Assembly (NCBI GenBank): GCA_964494805.1
Contig: CAZBST010000011.1
Coordinates: 15,998-79,997 of the forward strand
Direction of reading: 5' to 3'
Source: CAIYOL01 sp964494805
GTDB taxonomy: Bacteria; Planctomycetota; Phycisphaerae; Sedimentisphaerales; Anaerobacaceae
DNA length: 64,000 nucleotides
The notes below the pieces were generated by a model. That model searched no databases. It saw only the letters and a program-made list of their open reading frames with translations, and was not told the DNA's origin. Positions within the stretch are counted from its first letter, which is position 1. Each line of letters starts with the position of its first letter. Made by a program: the position numbers and the translations under genes. Of the stretch, positions 42,867 through 50,475 are shown in pieces.

Positions 42867-44246
42867 GTGCGAGTTCTATTTATAAATCCTCCTTGGGTTA
42901 GGCGCAAGGACAATGTCTGGCACAATGTCGCCTCAATTATGCCACCTCTTGGGCTGGCATGGATGGCTGCTGTACTTGAGCGTGACGGGCATCAAGTCAG
43001 CATTTTCGATGCCCACGCAAAGCGTGTTGGCCTTGACCAGTTTCCGTCTTATCTGTCCCGATTAGGCCGGTTTGATATCGTCGGTATCACCGCCACAACC
43101 GCATTGATAATTAATGGTCTCGAAATTGCCAGGATGGTAAAGACCTGGTGCCCGCAAGCGATGGTCGTTTTGGGCGGCGTGCATCCAACGGTTCTTCCTG
43201 AAGAGGTGTTGGCCGAGCCTGCCGTGGATTTGGTAGTTCGCGGCGAAGGAGAACAAACTATTCGCCAGCTTGCAACTGAAAAACCTCTTCGGGAAATTCA
43301 AGGTATCTCTTTTCGAGAAGGACAGCGGATTCAGCATAATCCCGACCAGGTTCTCATTGAGGACCTTGATTCGCTTCCCATTCCAGCATACCATCTTTTG
43401 CCTATGGATAAATATCATCCCGCCATAGGTGCTGCTAAAAGACAACCTGCTGTTTCCGTGCTGGCCACTCGCGGCTGTTTTGGACGATGTACATTCTGCT
43501 ATCGGATTTTCGGTAAACGGCTGCGAGTTCGTTCCGGTCGTAAAGTGGCTGAAGAGGTTAAGTTTTTGCAGGATAACTATGGTATCAAAGAAGCATGTTT
43601 TTATGATGATACTTTTACCGTCCTCAAGAAAGAGGTTTACGCTTTTTGTGAGGCATTAGATGAGCTTAAACTGGATATCACATGGAGTTGTTTCAGTCGG
43701 ACAGATACAGTAGACGAGAAGCTTTTAGAGCGTATGAAAAAGTCTGGTTGTCATCAGATTATGTATGGCATTGAGTCCGCCAGCGCTCAGATTCTTAATA
43801 ATATTGGAAAGCGCACTACCATAGAAGAATCCGAATATGCTGTGCGTGTTGCGCAAGAAGCAGGTCTTGATGTTCGTACGGCTTTTATGATAGGCAACCC
43901 TGGTGAAACCGAGCAAACTCTGAAAGAAATGCTCGCTTTTGCAATTAAACTTGACCCGGAACTGGTTACTTTTAATATAACCACTCCTTTTCCCGGAACT
44001 GAAATGTTCAAATGGGCTGATGAAAAGGGATTTCTTATTACCAAAAACTGGGCTGACTATGATTTGGCCCATCCTGTTATGGAATTGCCTACGATTTCCT
44101 GTGAAAAACTGCAAAAATTTTACCGTAAGGCACACATTAAATTTTTTTTGCGGCCAAGATATATTATCAAGCGAATTGGTCGGCTGCGAAGTTCTACCGA
44201 TGTTGCAGACGCCTTTCGCGCTTTGAGGGCGATTATAGGAATCTAA
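42867..44246 (+). CDS. B12-binding radical SAM protein
   Basis: A 459-residue protein with an N-terminal cobalamin-binding Rossmann domain (MRVLFINPPWVRRKDN, MPPLGLAWMAAVLERDGHQV, VVLGGVHPTVLPEE) and a radical SAM barrel with the cluster motif CFGRCTFCY near residues 199-207, then FYDDTFTVLKKEV and YGIESASAQILNNIGKRTT. This is the BchE/HpnR-type class, which does methyl transfers or ring formations on varied substrates. Start is GTG with AGGA seven bases upstream. With the glycosyltransferase after it, it interrupts the rnf run. The substrate may be a lipid or glycolipid. Confidence 0.85.
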   Translation: MRVLFINPPWVRRKDNVWHNVASIMPPLGLAWMAAVLERDGHQVSIFDAHAKRVGLDQFPSYLSRLGRFDIVGITATTALIINGLEIARMVKTWCPQAMVVLGGVHPTVLPEEVLAEPAVDLVVRGEGEQTIRQLATEKPLREIQGISFREGQRIQHNPDQVLIEDLDSLPIPAYHLLPMDKYHPAIGAAKRQPAVSVLATRGCFGRCTFCYRIFGKRLRVRSGRKVAEEVKFLQDNYGIKEACFYDDTFTVLKKEVYAFCEALDELKLDITWSCFSRTDTVDEKLLERMKKSGCHQIMYGIESASAQILNNIGKRTTIEESEYAVRVAQEAGLDVRTAFMIGNPGETEQTLKEMLAFAIKLDPELVTFNITTPFPGTEMFKWADEKGFLITKNWADYDLAHPVMELPTISCEKLQKFYRKAHIKFFLRPRYIIKRIGRLRSSTDVADAFRALRAIIGI

Positions 44247-44312
44247 ATATGGGCGTGTTTGCCGACCGTTTTTACTTTACATCAGCCAAAACCTACAAGT
44301 TAACCCTCTCGA

Positions 44313-44353
44313 AAGCAATCAAGGATTTTTTAGATTGCTTCCTTGATTATTTT
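44313..44353 (+). terminator. Hairpin region between the radical SAM and glycosyltransferase genes
   Basis: AAGCAATC (44313-44320) can pair with GATTGCTT (44333-44340), and AATCAAGG (44317-44324) with CCTTGATT (44341-44348); the two stems overlap and exclude each other. ATTTT follows the second. It may be a weak terminator or an attenuator-like switch. Confidence 0.4.
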
Positions 44354-44416
44354 GCAATACAATTGGGTATAAGTGATATCTAAACAAAGCTTATAATCTT
44401 GGATGGATAATATCAA

Positions 44417-45379
44417 TTGGCCGATAAAAACAACGACGTAAATGATGTTAAGACAATCAACCTGAGAACAGCGGTATTAATCCCATGTCATAACGAGGGA
44501 AGCACCATCGGGAAAGTAATTGATGGGTTGCGCAGCCGGCTTCCTACAGCGGTTATATATGTTTTTGATAATTGCTCGACTGATTCAACGGTTCGTGTAG
44601 CCACCGAGCACGGCGCTATCATAATGAAGGAGCCTCGGCTCGGTAAGGGTTTTGTCGTGGAAAGTATGTTCAGCCGTATCGATGCGGATATTTATGTAAT
44701 GATTGACGGAGACGATACTTATCCGACCGATTATGTCGACAAACTTATCGAACCGTTGCTGGCAGGAGATGCCGATATGGTTGTCGGCGCACGGCTTGCG
44801 AACTATAAGGAGGACTCATTTCGTCCGCTTCATGTGTTTGGAAATAATCTTATCTGTCGGCTGGTCAACTGGATAGGAAACGCTCATCTGACGGATATTA
44901 TGAGTGGTTACAGGGCGTTCAACAGGCATGTGGTAGAGTGCATCCCTGTGGTTTCGTCGGGGTTTGAGGTCGAAACCGAAATGACTGTTCAAATGTTGTA
45001 TTACCGAATGAAAATTGTCGAGGTTAATATACCATATCAGAAAAGACCTGCCGGAAGCACAAGTAAGCTTCATACTTTTAGCGACGGCTTTCGCATTCTG
45101 TGGAAACTGTTCAGCTTGTTGCGGACCTTTAAGCCGCTGACTTTCTTCGGCAGCGCAGGATTATTGTTTCTATTTTTGGGTTTGCTGGCAGGGGTTCCGC
45201 CCCTTAGAGATTATCTTACTGAGCCGGGTCATATTGTACGTCACGTTCCGCTTGCAATTCTGGCAACAGGACTGGTAATTCTGTCCGGCGTATCTATTTT
45301 TCTGGGAATACTGCTTCACGCCATAAACTGGAAGTTCCGTGAATTGCATAATGTACTCACCAGAAAACCAAGCGGTTAA
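44417..45379 (+). CDS. Family 2 glycosyltransferase with C-terminal membrane helices
   Basis: A 320-residue GT-A enzyme of the polyprenyl-phosphate sugar synthase kind. The nucleotide-sugar part has TAVLIPCHNEGSTIGKVI, FDNCSTDSTV and the metal-binding MIDGDDTYP (DxD-like). The acceptor part has IMSGYRAFNRHVVE and SSGFEVETEM. Two helices close the protein (LLFLFLGLLAGVP and LATGLVILSGVSIFLGILL). It would transfer a sugar to a polyprenyl phosphate at the inner face of the membrane. The start is TTG; no ATG fits the domain start. Confidence 0.82.
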   Translation: MADKNNDVNDVKTINLRTAVLIPCHNEGSTIGKVIDGLRSRLPTAVIYVFDNCSTDSTVRVATEHGAIIMKEPRLGKGFVVESMFSRIDADIYVMIDGDDTYPTDYVDKLIEPLLAGDADMVVGARLANYKEDSFRPLHVFGNNLICRLVNWIGNAHLTDIMSGYRAFNRHVVECIPVVSSGFEVETEMTVQMLYYRMKIVEVNIPYQKRPAGSTSKLHTFSDGFRILWKLFSLLRTFKPLTFFGSAGLLFLFLGLLAGVPPLRDYLTEPGHIVRHVPLAILATGLVILSGVSIFLGILLHAINWKFRELHNVLTRKPSG

Positions 45380-45541
45380 AAAGCAGCAATCCTGCCTCTG
45401 CACATTTGAAATAAAAACATTGCTCAGCAAAACCGCAGCCGCTATACTGACCGACTCGAGTTGAGCAGCTGTTTAACGGAAGGTAAAAGTAGTTTTGTAA
45501 GAGAAAGAAGGTCATTAACAACAATGTTAGCAGGAGTTACA

Positions 45542-46366
45542 ATGCTTGTGCTGGGTCTGGGCTTTGCCATAGTTTTATTGATTGCCAGTGAAAAACTCAA
45601 GGTTCAGCAGGATGAAAGGGTTGAAAAAGTCCTTGCGGCTTTGCCCAATATCAATTGCGGCTCCTGCGGCTATGCCGGCTGCCTGGAATATGCAAAGGCC
45701 GTGGTCGCCGACCCTACCCTGCTGGGCAGATGTTTTCCGGGGGGACCAAAAACCATGCACGGGGTTGCAACAATACTGAATCTTCGGATAAGCGACTCTC
45801 ATGCACCCAAAAGGCCCATTGTTCATTGCCGTGCCCATACCGCCGACAAGACTTATCAGGCAACGTATGCCGGCATTGTCAGTTGCACTGCTGCAAATGC
45901 ACTGGCAAATGTCCAGAGCTGCAAATTCGGATGTCTGGGATTTGGCGACTGCGTGGCAGCGTGCAAGTTTGATGCACTGACTATTATTGATGGCCTTGCG
46001 ACAATCAATTACGAGAAATGCACCGGCTGCGGTGCCTGCTCGAAGGCCTGCCCGCGCAATCTGATTGAAATGGTGCCTTTCAGCTATGAAAATATGATGA
46101 CCGTCGCCTGCAAAAGTAAAGAGAACGGCAAAACCACCCGCGCGATGTGCAAAGTCGGCTGCATCGGCTGTGGCGTCTGCGCCAAGCAAACTGATTTATT
46201 TACGGTCGAAGAGAATTTAGCTCGATTGGATTATGAAAAATACCAGCCCAATGAGCAGACCGAAACCGCTATGGAAAAATGTCCCACCGGTGTAATCGTA
46301 TATCGGGGTCCAACTGCTCCTCAGCCCCGTCTGCCCGGTCAAAAACCTGCTGCTGCAATCGCTTAA
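45542..46366 (+). CDS. rnfB: Rnf electron transport complex subunit B
   Basis: A 274-residue iron-sulfur subunit that exchanges electrons with ferredoxin. An N-terminal helix (MLVLGLGFAIVLLIASEK) is followed by the [4Fe-4S] motif CGSCGYAGCLEYAK with a later Cys, then ferredoxin-type clusters (CKFGCLGFGDCVAACKF, CTGCGACSKACP, CKVGCIGCGVCAK). The ATG at 45542 is chosen: AGGAG lies five bases upstream and the protein then begins with the membrane helix as usual; the frame stays open to a TTG at 45461. It is separated from rnfCDGEA by two unrelated genes. Confidence 0.93.
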   Translation: MLVLGLGFAIVLLIASEKLKVQQDERVEKVLAALPNINCGSCGYAGCLEYAKAVVADPTLLGRCFPGGPKTMHGVATILNLRISDSHAPKRPIVHCRAHTADKTYQATYAGIVSCTAANALANVQSCKFGCLGFGDCVAACKFDALTIIDGLATINYEKCTGCGACSKACPRNLIEMVPFSYENMMTVACKSKENGKTTRAMCKVGCIGCGVCAKQTDLFTVEENLARLDYEKYQPNEQTETAMEKCPTGVIVYRGPTAPQPRLPGQKPAAAIA

Positions 46367-46380
46367 ACAACGTTACCAAA

Positions 46381-47433
46381 TCAATCTATAAATTTTTCTG
46401 CGCCGAGGGTTTTTATGATTTTCTCCTTCGGCGCCGAAGTTATTAAAATCGCCTCGGTTTGCGGTATCGTCTCAATTAAAGCAAGACCTTTTTCCTTGCC
46501 CATTACGGTTACCGCCGTTGATAGGGCATCTGCGTCAGTCGCACTTGGACAAATAATAGTAACGCTCGCTAAACTCTCGCTGCTGTGTCCGTTTTCAGGG
46601 TCAACTATGTGGCTGTATCTTTTTCCTCCTATCGTAACGAACCGGCGATAATGCCCACTGGTGGCAACCGCAACATCCGTCAGATTCAAAACTAATAAAG
46701 GCGTGCCGGCATCAAATCCGTCTTTTGCTTTATCGGGGTCTTGCAGGCCGATTCGCCACTTGTTTTGACTCCCCGGCGGCAGACCAAAGCATCGAATTTC
46801 GCCGCCGATATCGACCATTCCGCCGACCGCCCCGCCCTTTTGCATTGCTTCAACCGCCTTGTCAATCGCATACCCTTTTGCTATCCCGCCCAAATCCACC
46901 TCCATACCCTCTACGGCGAATCGGATGCTTTCTTCATTCGCATCGAGTATAAGTTTATCATAACCGACCCTTGAGCGGATTTGTTTCAGCTCAGCATCGG
47001 CAGGTATAGAATTCGCATCCTCCGCCGAATGCCAGAGGTCCACCAAAGGCCCAACCGTAACATCGAATGTTCCGCTGGTAAGTTCGCTGAACTCGATGCT
47101 TCTTTGTAAAACCTCGTATGTCGATTTGCTAACCTTCACCGCCCGTCCGAATCCGTCACGGTTCAGCTCACTTATTTCCGAATCGCTCTTGTATTTGCTC
47201 ATTAGTCTGTCAACCCTCTCGATTTCCGCAAATGCAGCTTCAATGCACCCCTTATCCGTGTTTGAATCTGCTGCAACGGCAACGATGCGGGCAAACGTTC
47301 CCATCACCTCGCGCATACCGCTATCAACATCAACCCGACCAACAGACCAAACTGCAGGAGCGAAAAAATACAACGCCGTAATTAAAGCGGCAAAAACAAT
47401 AATCTCAATCGCAATCCGGTACTTTCTCTGCAT
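46381..47433 (-). CDS. apbE: FAD:protein FMN transferase
   Basis: Moves FMN from FAD to a Thr of target proteins outside the cytoplasm, here most likely RnfD and RnfG. The 350-residue protein has an N-terminal anchor helix (IAIEIIVFAALITALYFFAP) rather than a lipobox, then MGTFARIVAV, MSKYKSDSEISELN, FDVTVGPLVDLW, DLGGIAKGYAIDKA, DIGGEIRCFG and SHIVDPENG. The metal- and FAD-site residues of these motifs are present. It converges on rnfB with 14 bases between the ends. Confidence 0.94.
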   Translation of the reverse strand: MQRKYRIAIEIIVFAALITALYFFAPAVWSVGRVDVDSGMREVMGTFARIVAVAADSNTDKGCIEAAFAEIERVDRLMSKYKSDSEISELNRDGFGRAVKVSKSTYEVLQRSIEFSELTSGTFDVTVGPLVDLWHSAEDANSIPADAELKQIRSRVGYDKLILDANEESIRFAVEGMEVDLGGIAKGYAIDKAVEAMQKGGAVGGMVDIGGEIRCFGLPPGSQNKWRIGLQDPDKAKDGFDAGTPLLVLNLTDVAVATSGHYRRFVTIGGKRYSHIVDPENGHSSESLASVTIICPSATDADALSTAVTVMGKEKGLALIETIPQTEAILITSAPKEKIIKTLGAEKFID

Positions 47434-47525
47434 AAAAACCTTTCAGCAAATTGCCTCTGAAACACTGATTCTAATCTCTTAACAGATTATATTCAATAAT
47501 CGTTCCCATACTGTATAATACGTTC

Positions 47526-49268
47526 GTGAATAAAAAAGAAATAATAATATTAGCTGAGCAGGTTGAGCGAGAGTTCCTTACCTTTGTCCGCAGGCCAAGC
47601 AGGTATATCGGAGGCGAAATAAACCAAATCAAAAAAGACCTCACAAAATGCGCCCTTACTATTGCGCTCTGCTTTCCTGACATATATGAAATCGGAATGA
47701 GCCATACGGGCTTGGCGATAATATACGATATTCTAAATAATCTCGACGGCGTAGCTGCCGAGCGGGTCTTCGCGCCCTGGCTCGATGCCGAGAAAATCCT
47801 TCGTGACAAAAAAATCCCGCTGTTCAGTCTCGAATCCAAAGCAGCACTGGCAAGTTTTGATATTGTCGGATTCAGTTTAACCAATGAGCTTTGCTACACC
47901 AATGTGCTTAATATGCTCGACCTCGGCGGAATTAATATCCGAAGTGCCGCCCGCGGCGAAAACGAACCATTAGTAATTGCCGGCGGCGGGATGGCTAATT
48001 GCTGTGAGCCGATGGCAGATTTTCTCGACCTGTTTCTGCTCGGCGAAGGTGAAGAAGCAGTCGTGGAGCTAGCTGAGCTTATAAAATCCGAGAAACAGGC
48101 GGGAACATCAAAAAAAGAAATTTTAGCAAAAGCCGCTGAAAAATTCGACTGGGCCTATGTCCCTGCCCTTCAAAACTCGAAACTAAGTAATGCCGTTGTT
48201 AAGGATTTCGAAAATGCCCCTGTCCTACTTAAACCAATAGTCCCCTTTACTCAGGCCGTTCACGAGCGGGTCAGCGTCGAGATTATGCGCGGCTGTCCTC
48301 GCTCATGCCTGTTTTGCCAGGCGAGTTTCTGCAGAAGACCCGTCCGACGTCGCAGCGTTGAGAAAATCATAAATATCGCCAAGGCCTGCTACCACTCGAC
48401 CGGCTTCGATACGATAGGTCTGCTTAGCTTATCAACGGCTGATTATCCGGACCTTGAAGAATTAATCGCCAAACTGAATGAGTACTTTCGAGACAGGCAC
48501 GTCGGGCTCTCTGTGCCGAGTCTGCGCGTTGACCGGCAGCTAAAACTGCTTCCGGAATTGGTAACGTCTGTGAGAAAAGGCGGATTGACAATCGCTGTTG
48601 AAGCAGCAAGTGAAAGATTAAGGCTGATTTTGAATAAGCCCCTGAAAGATGAGGATTTATTCGCCGCGGCGGAATCGGCATATAAAGCGGGATGGCAGCG
48701 ATTGAAACTATATTTCATAGTTGGTCTGCCCGGCGAAACCGAAGAAGACGTAAAAAGTATCGTACAACTTTCATTCCTGTTAGCTAATCTGCGAAGACAG
48801 GTCGATGGGAAAACCGGCCAAATTAACGTTACCATAAGCTGGCTTGTTCCAAAGCCGCACACGCCCTTCGGCTGGCTGGCGCAGAAACCAAAGGCATATT
48901 TCGAACGGGCAAAACAAATAATACTCGACGAGAAGAAAAGACTGCGGGCAAAAATGGTGCAGTTCAAGTTCCACGACATAGAGCGCAGCGTATTGGAATC
49001 GGCAATCGGCCGGGGCGATAGGAAACTTGCCAATGTAATCGAAGAAGCCTGGAAGAACGGGGCTAAATTCGACTTATGGGATGAATGTTTTAACCCTGCT
49101 ATATGGCAGAGTGCTTTTGAAAAATTCGGCTTCTGTTTGAATGCCCTTGCGGAAAGAAAATTCGAACTTGGAGAGAGCCTCCCCTGGGAGCACCTCGGCG
49201 GCCCGGTGAAGGGGAAACTACTGACCCAGTTAAATGATGCGATGAGCAAGGTTGCCAACCTATCATAG
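47526..49268 (+). CDS. TIGR03960-type B12-binding radical SAM protein
   Basis: A 580-residue protein. An N-terminal cobalamin-type domain (RRPSRYIGGEINQIKK, ALCFPDIYEIGMSHTGLAII, VIAGGGMANCCEPMADF, LGEGEEAVVEL) is followed by a radical SAM barrel with CPRSCLFCQ near residues 258-266 and VGLPGETEEDV, then VSWLVPKPHTPFGW-like text (ISWLVPKPHTPFGWLAQ). These are marks of the TIGR03960 family, often fused to or next to a TIGR03936/DUF2344 partner and close to ribosomal or RNase genes. No such partner follows here. Start is GTG. Function unknown; a role in RNA modification is speculative. Confidence 0.82.
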   Translation: MNKKEIIILAEQVEREFLTFVRRPSRYIGGEINQIKKDLTKCALTIALCFPDIYEIGMSHTGLAIIYDILNNLDGVAAERVFAPWLDAEKILRDKKIPLFSLESKAALASFDIVGFSLTNELCYTNVLNMLDLGGINIRSAARGENEPLVIAGGGMANCCEPMADFLDLFLLGEGEEAVVELAELIKSEKQAGTSKKEILAKAAEKFDWAYVPALQNSKLSNAVVKDFENAPVLLKPIVPFTQAVHERVSVEIMRGCPRSCLFCQASFCRRPVRRRSVEKIINIAKACYHSTGFDTIGLLSLSTADYPDLEELIAKLNEYFRDRHVGLSVPSLRVDRQLKLLPELVTSVRKGGLTIAVEAASERLRLILNKPLKDEDLFAAAESAYKAGWQRLKLYFIVGLPGETEEDVKSIVQLSFLLANLRRQVDGKTGQINVTISWLVPKPHTPFGWLAQKPKAYFERAKQIILDEKKRLRAKMVQFKFHDIERSVLESAIGRGDRKLANVIEEAWKNGAKFDLWDECFNPAIWQSAFEKFGFCLNALAERKFELGESLPWEHLGGPVKGKLLTQLNDAMSKVANLS

Positions 49269-49963
49269 GCGGGTAAAATTGGGTTCGTTTGGGTTCGTTT
49301 TGAACGGTTAACTGTTTTAAGTTTTTGGTTATTAGTCATTGTAATTACTACACTTACAAGCATTTTTGGCATTTTGAAAATTGGGTTCGTTTGGCATATT
49401 TTTACCCTTCAGGGTGGTAAGTTCCAGTTCATTGTTCATAGTTGACAGAGAGTCTCCGTTGGGGGTTACATACGCTGTATAAACAGCGAGGTAAACTCCA
49501 CTACAAGATTAAAGTTATTAAGTCTTTTCTGACCCGGGCCTGCCGGCCCCAAAACCTTGCCCTGCTGGGCGATTAGGGACAGAATACATCCCCTCTATAA
49601 TTGGAGGAACTTGCGCGAATGATGCGAAAAATGTGCTCGTTTCTTGTCGTTTGTCGCCCGTAACTTGATGTAAGGAAAGGAGTAAAAAAAATTTTGAAAA
49701 AATGGATTTTTGCTCTTAATCCGACGCGATTTTGATTGATTTAGCATGTGGCTTGTGGCTCCTGACTCGGGAGCAAGATATAGAAGTGAGAGACGATGAA
49801 GGACGGACGGTATAGGACAGAAAAAATAAAAAGCTGCATAGGTTAACACAAACAGCAGATGCGGATTTTTCTGATACCGAGTAATTTTTTACGTATAGCT
49901 ATCGTCGTTTGAGGCAATGATCACACATATACAGATGACACAGAATTTTAACTCAAACATGGC
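49269..49963. other. Gene-free stretch around repeat copy B
   Basis: Apart from the long repeat, 49721-49963 has a GCTCC/GGGAGC stem near 49758-49774 and no credible gene. Open frames here have no domain or ribosome site. Confidence 0.6.
49278..49720. repeat. Long dispersed intergenic repeat, copy B
   Basis: Homologue of 9465-9900, in the same orientation. The GGGTTCGTTT boxes, GAACGGTTAACTGTTTTAAG, the hairpin 49461-49499, CCCGGGCCTGCCGGCCCC, the GCCC-TGCT-GGGC stem (49559-49570), CTTGCGCGAATGATGCGAAAA and GGAGTAAAAAAAATTT are shared. Substitutions are spread throughout, but the 49461-49499 hairpin keeps its pairing with one compensated change. Confidence 0.8.
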
Positions 49964-50416
49964 TCATTTTCTTAATGTTTTCCTGATTTTTCTCCAGATC
50001 TTGAGCAAAGCCTCCTTTAGTTGCTGTCTTTCAAGCTCCGTTGTCAATTGGAGAACGCATAATTCATCTTTCATACCGAGTACTTTAGCGAGTTTCACCA
50101 ATTCCGGTTTGGAGTAAATACCTGCCCTACTCATTATGATCACCTTACGAACCGGCATATTATGGCCGTACTTTCTAGATAGTTTATTCAGAATTTTTAC
50201 GCCACCGTACTCATCGCCAGGCCACAAGATGTCTTGGAGAATAATAGTAAATCCGTCGTTAGCGTCGATCTCACGAATAGCTTTTTTGACCACACCTTCA
50301 ATCGTCTGGTCTATGGCTGCTCTCACAATCCACCCCTTCGCCTCCAAATCAAGCATTTTAAGGTATTTCCCATGGACAGGTGTGTCATCTATCAATAGGA
50401 CAGAAGGCTCATTCAT
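49964..50416 (-). CDS. Receiver-domain protein (response regulator-like)
   Basis: A 150-residue single-domain protein with the outline of a CheY-like receiver: an acidic pair in VLLIDDTP near residues 9-11, the likely phospho-acceptor Asp in TIILQDILWPGDEYGG near 61, and VIIMSRAGI near 94-97 where a Thr or Ser is expected. The usual KP lysine is not clear. There is no output domain. It lies 59 bases downstream of the histidine kinase on the same strand, so the pair is likely one signalling unit that acts through another protein. Confidence 0.72.
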   Translation of the reverse strand: MNEPSVLLIDDTPVHGKYLKMLDLEAKGWIVRAAIDQTIEGVVKKAIREIDANDGFTIILQDILWPGDEYGGVKILNKLSRKYGHNMPVRKVIIMSRAGIYSKPELVKLAKVLGMKDELCVLQLTTELERQQLKEALLKIWRKIRKTLRK

Positions 50417-50475
50417 GATTTATTCCTTTCTTCCATATTATTAGGCGGTCTTAAAAAACTTCACTTCCAATAACG

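Noticed and set aside
48443..49372. 309-codon minus-strand frame over the TIGR03960 gene
   Set aside because: Shadow of a well-supported plus-strand radical SAM gene; its first residues come from the dispersed repeat.
49750..49790. GCTCC/GGGAGC hairpin as terminator of repeat copy B
   Set aside because: No T run follows on the plus strand, so termination is not supported.
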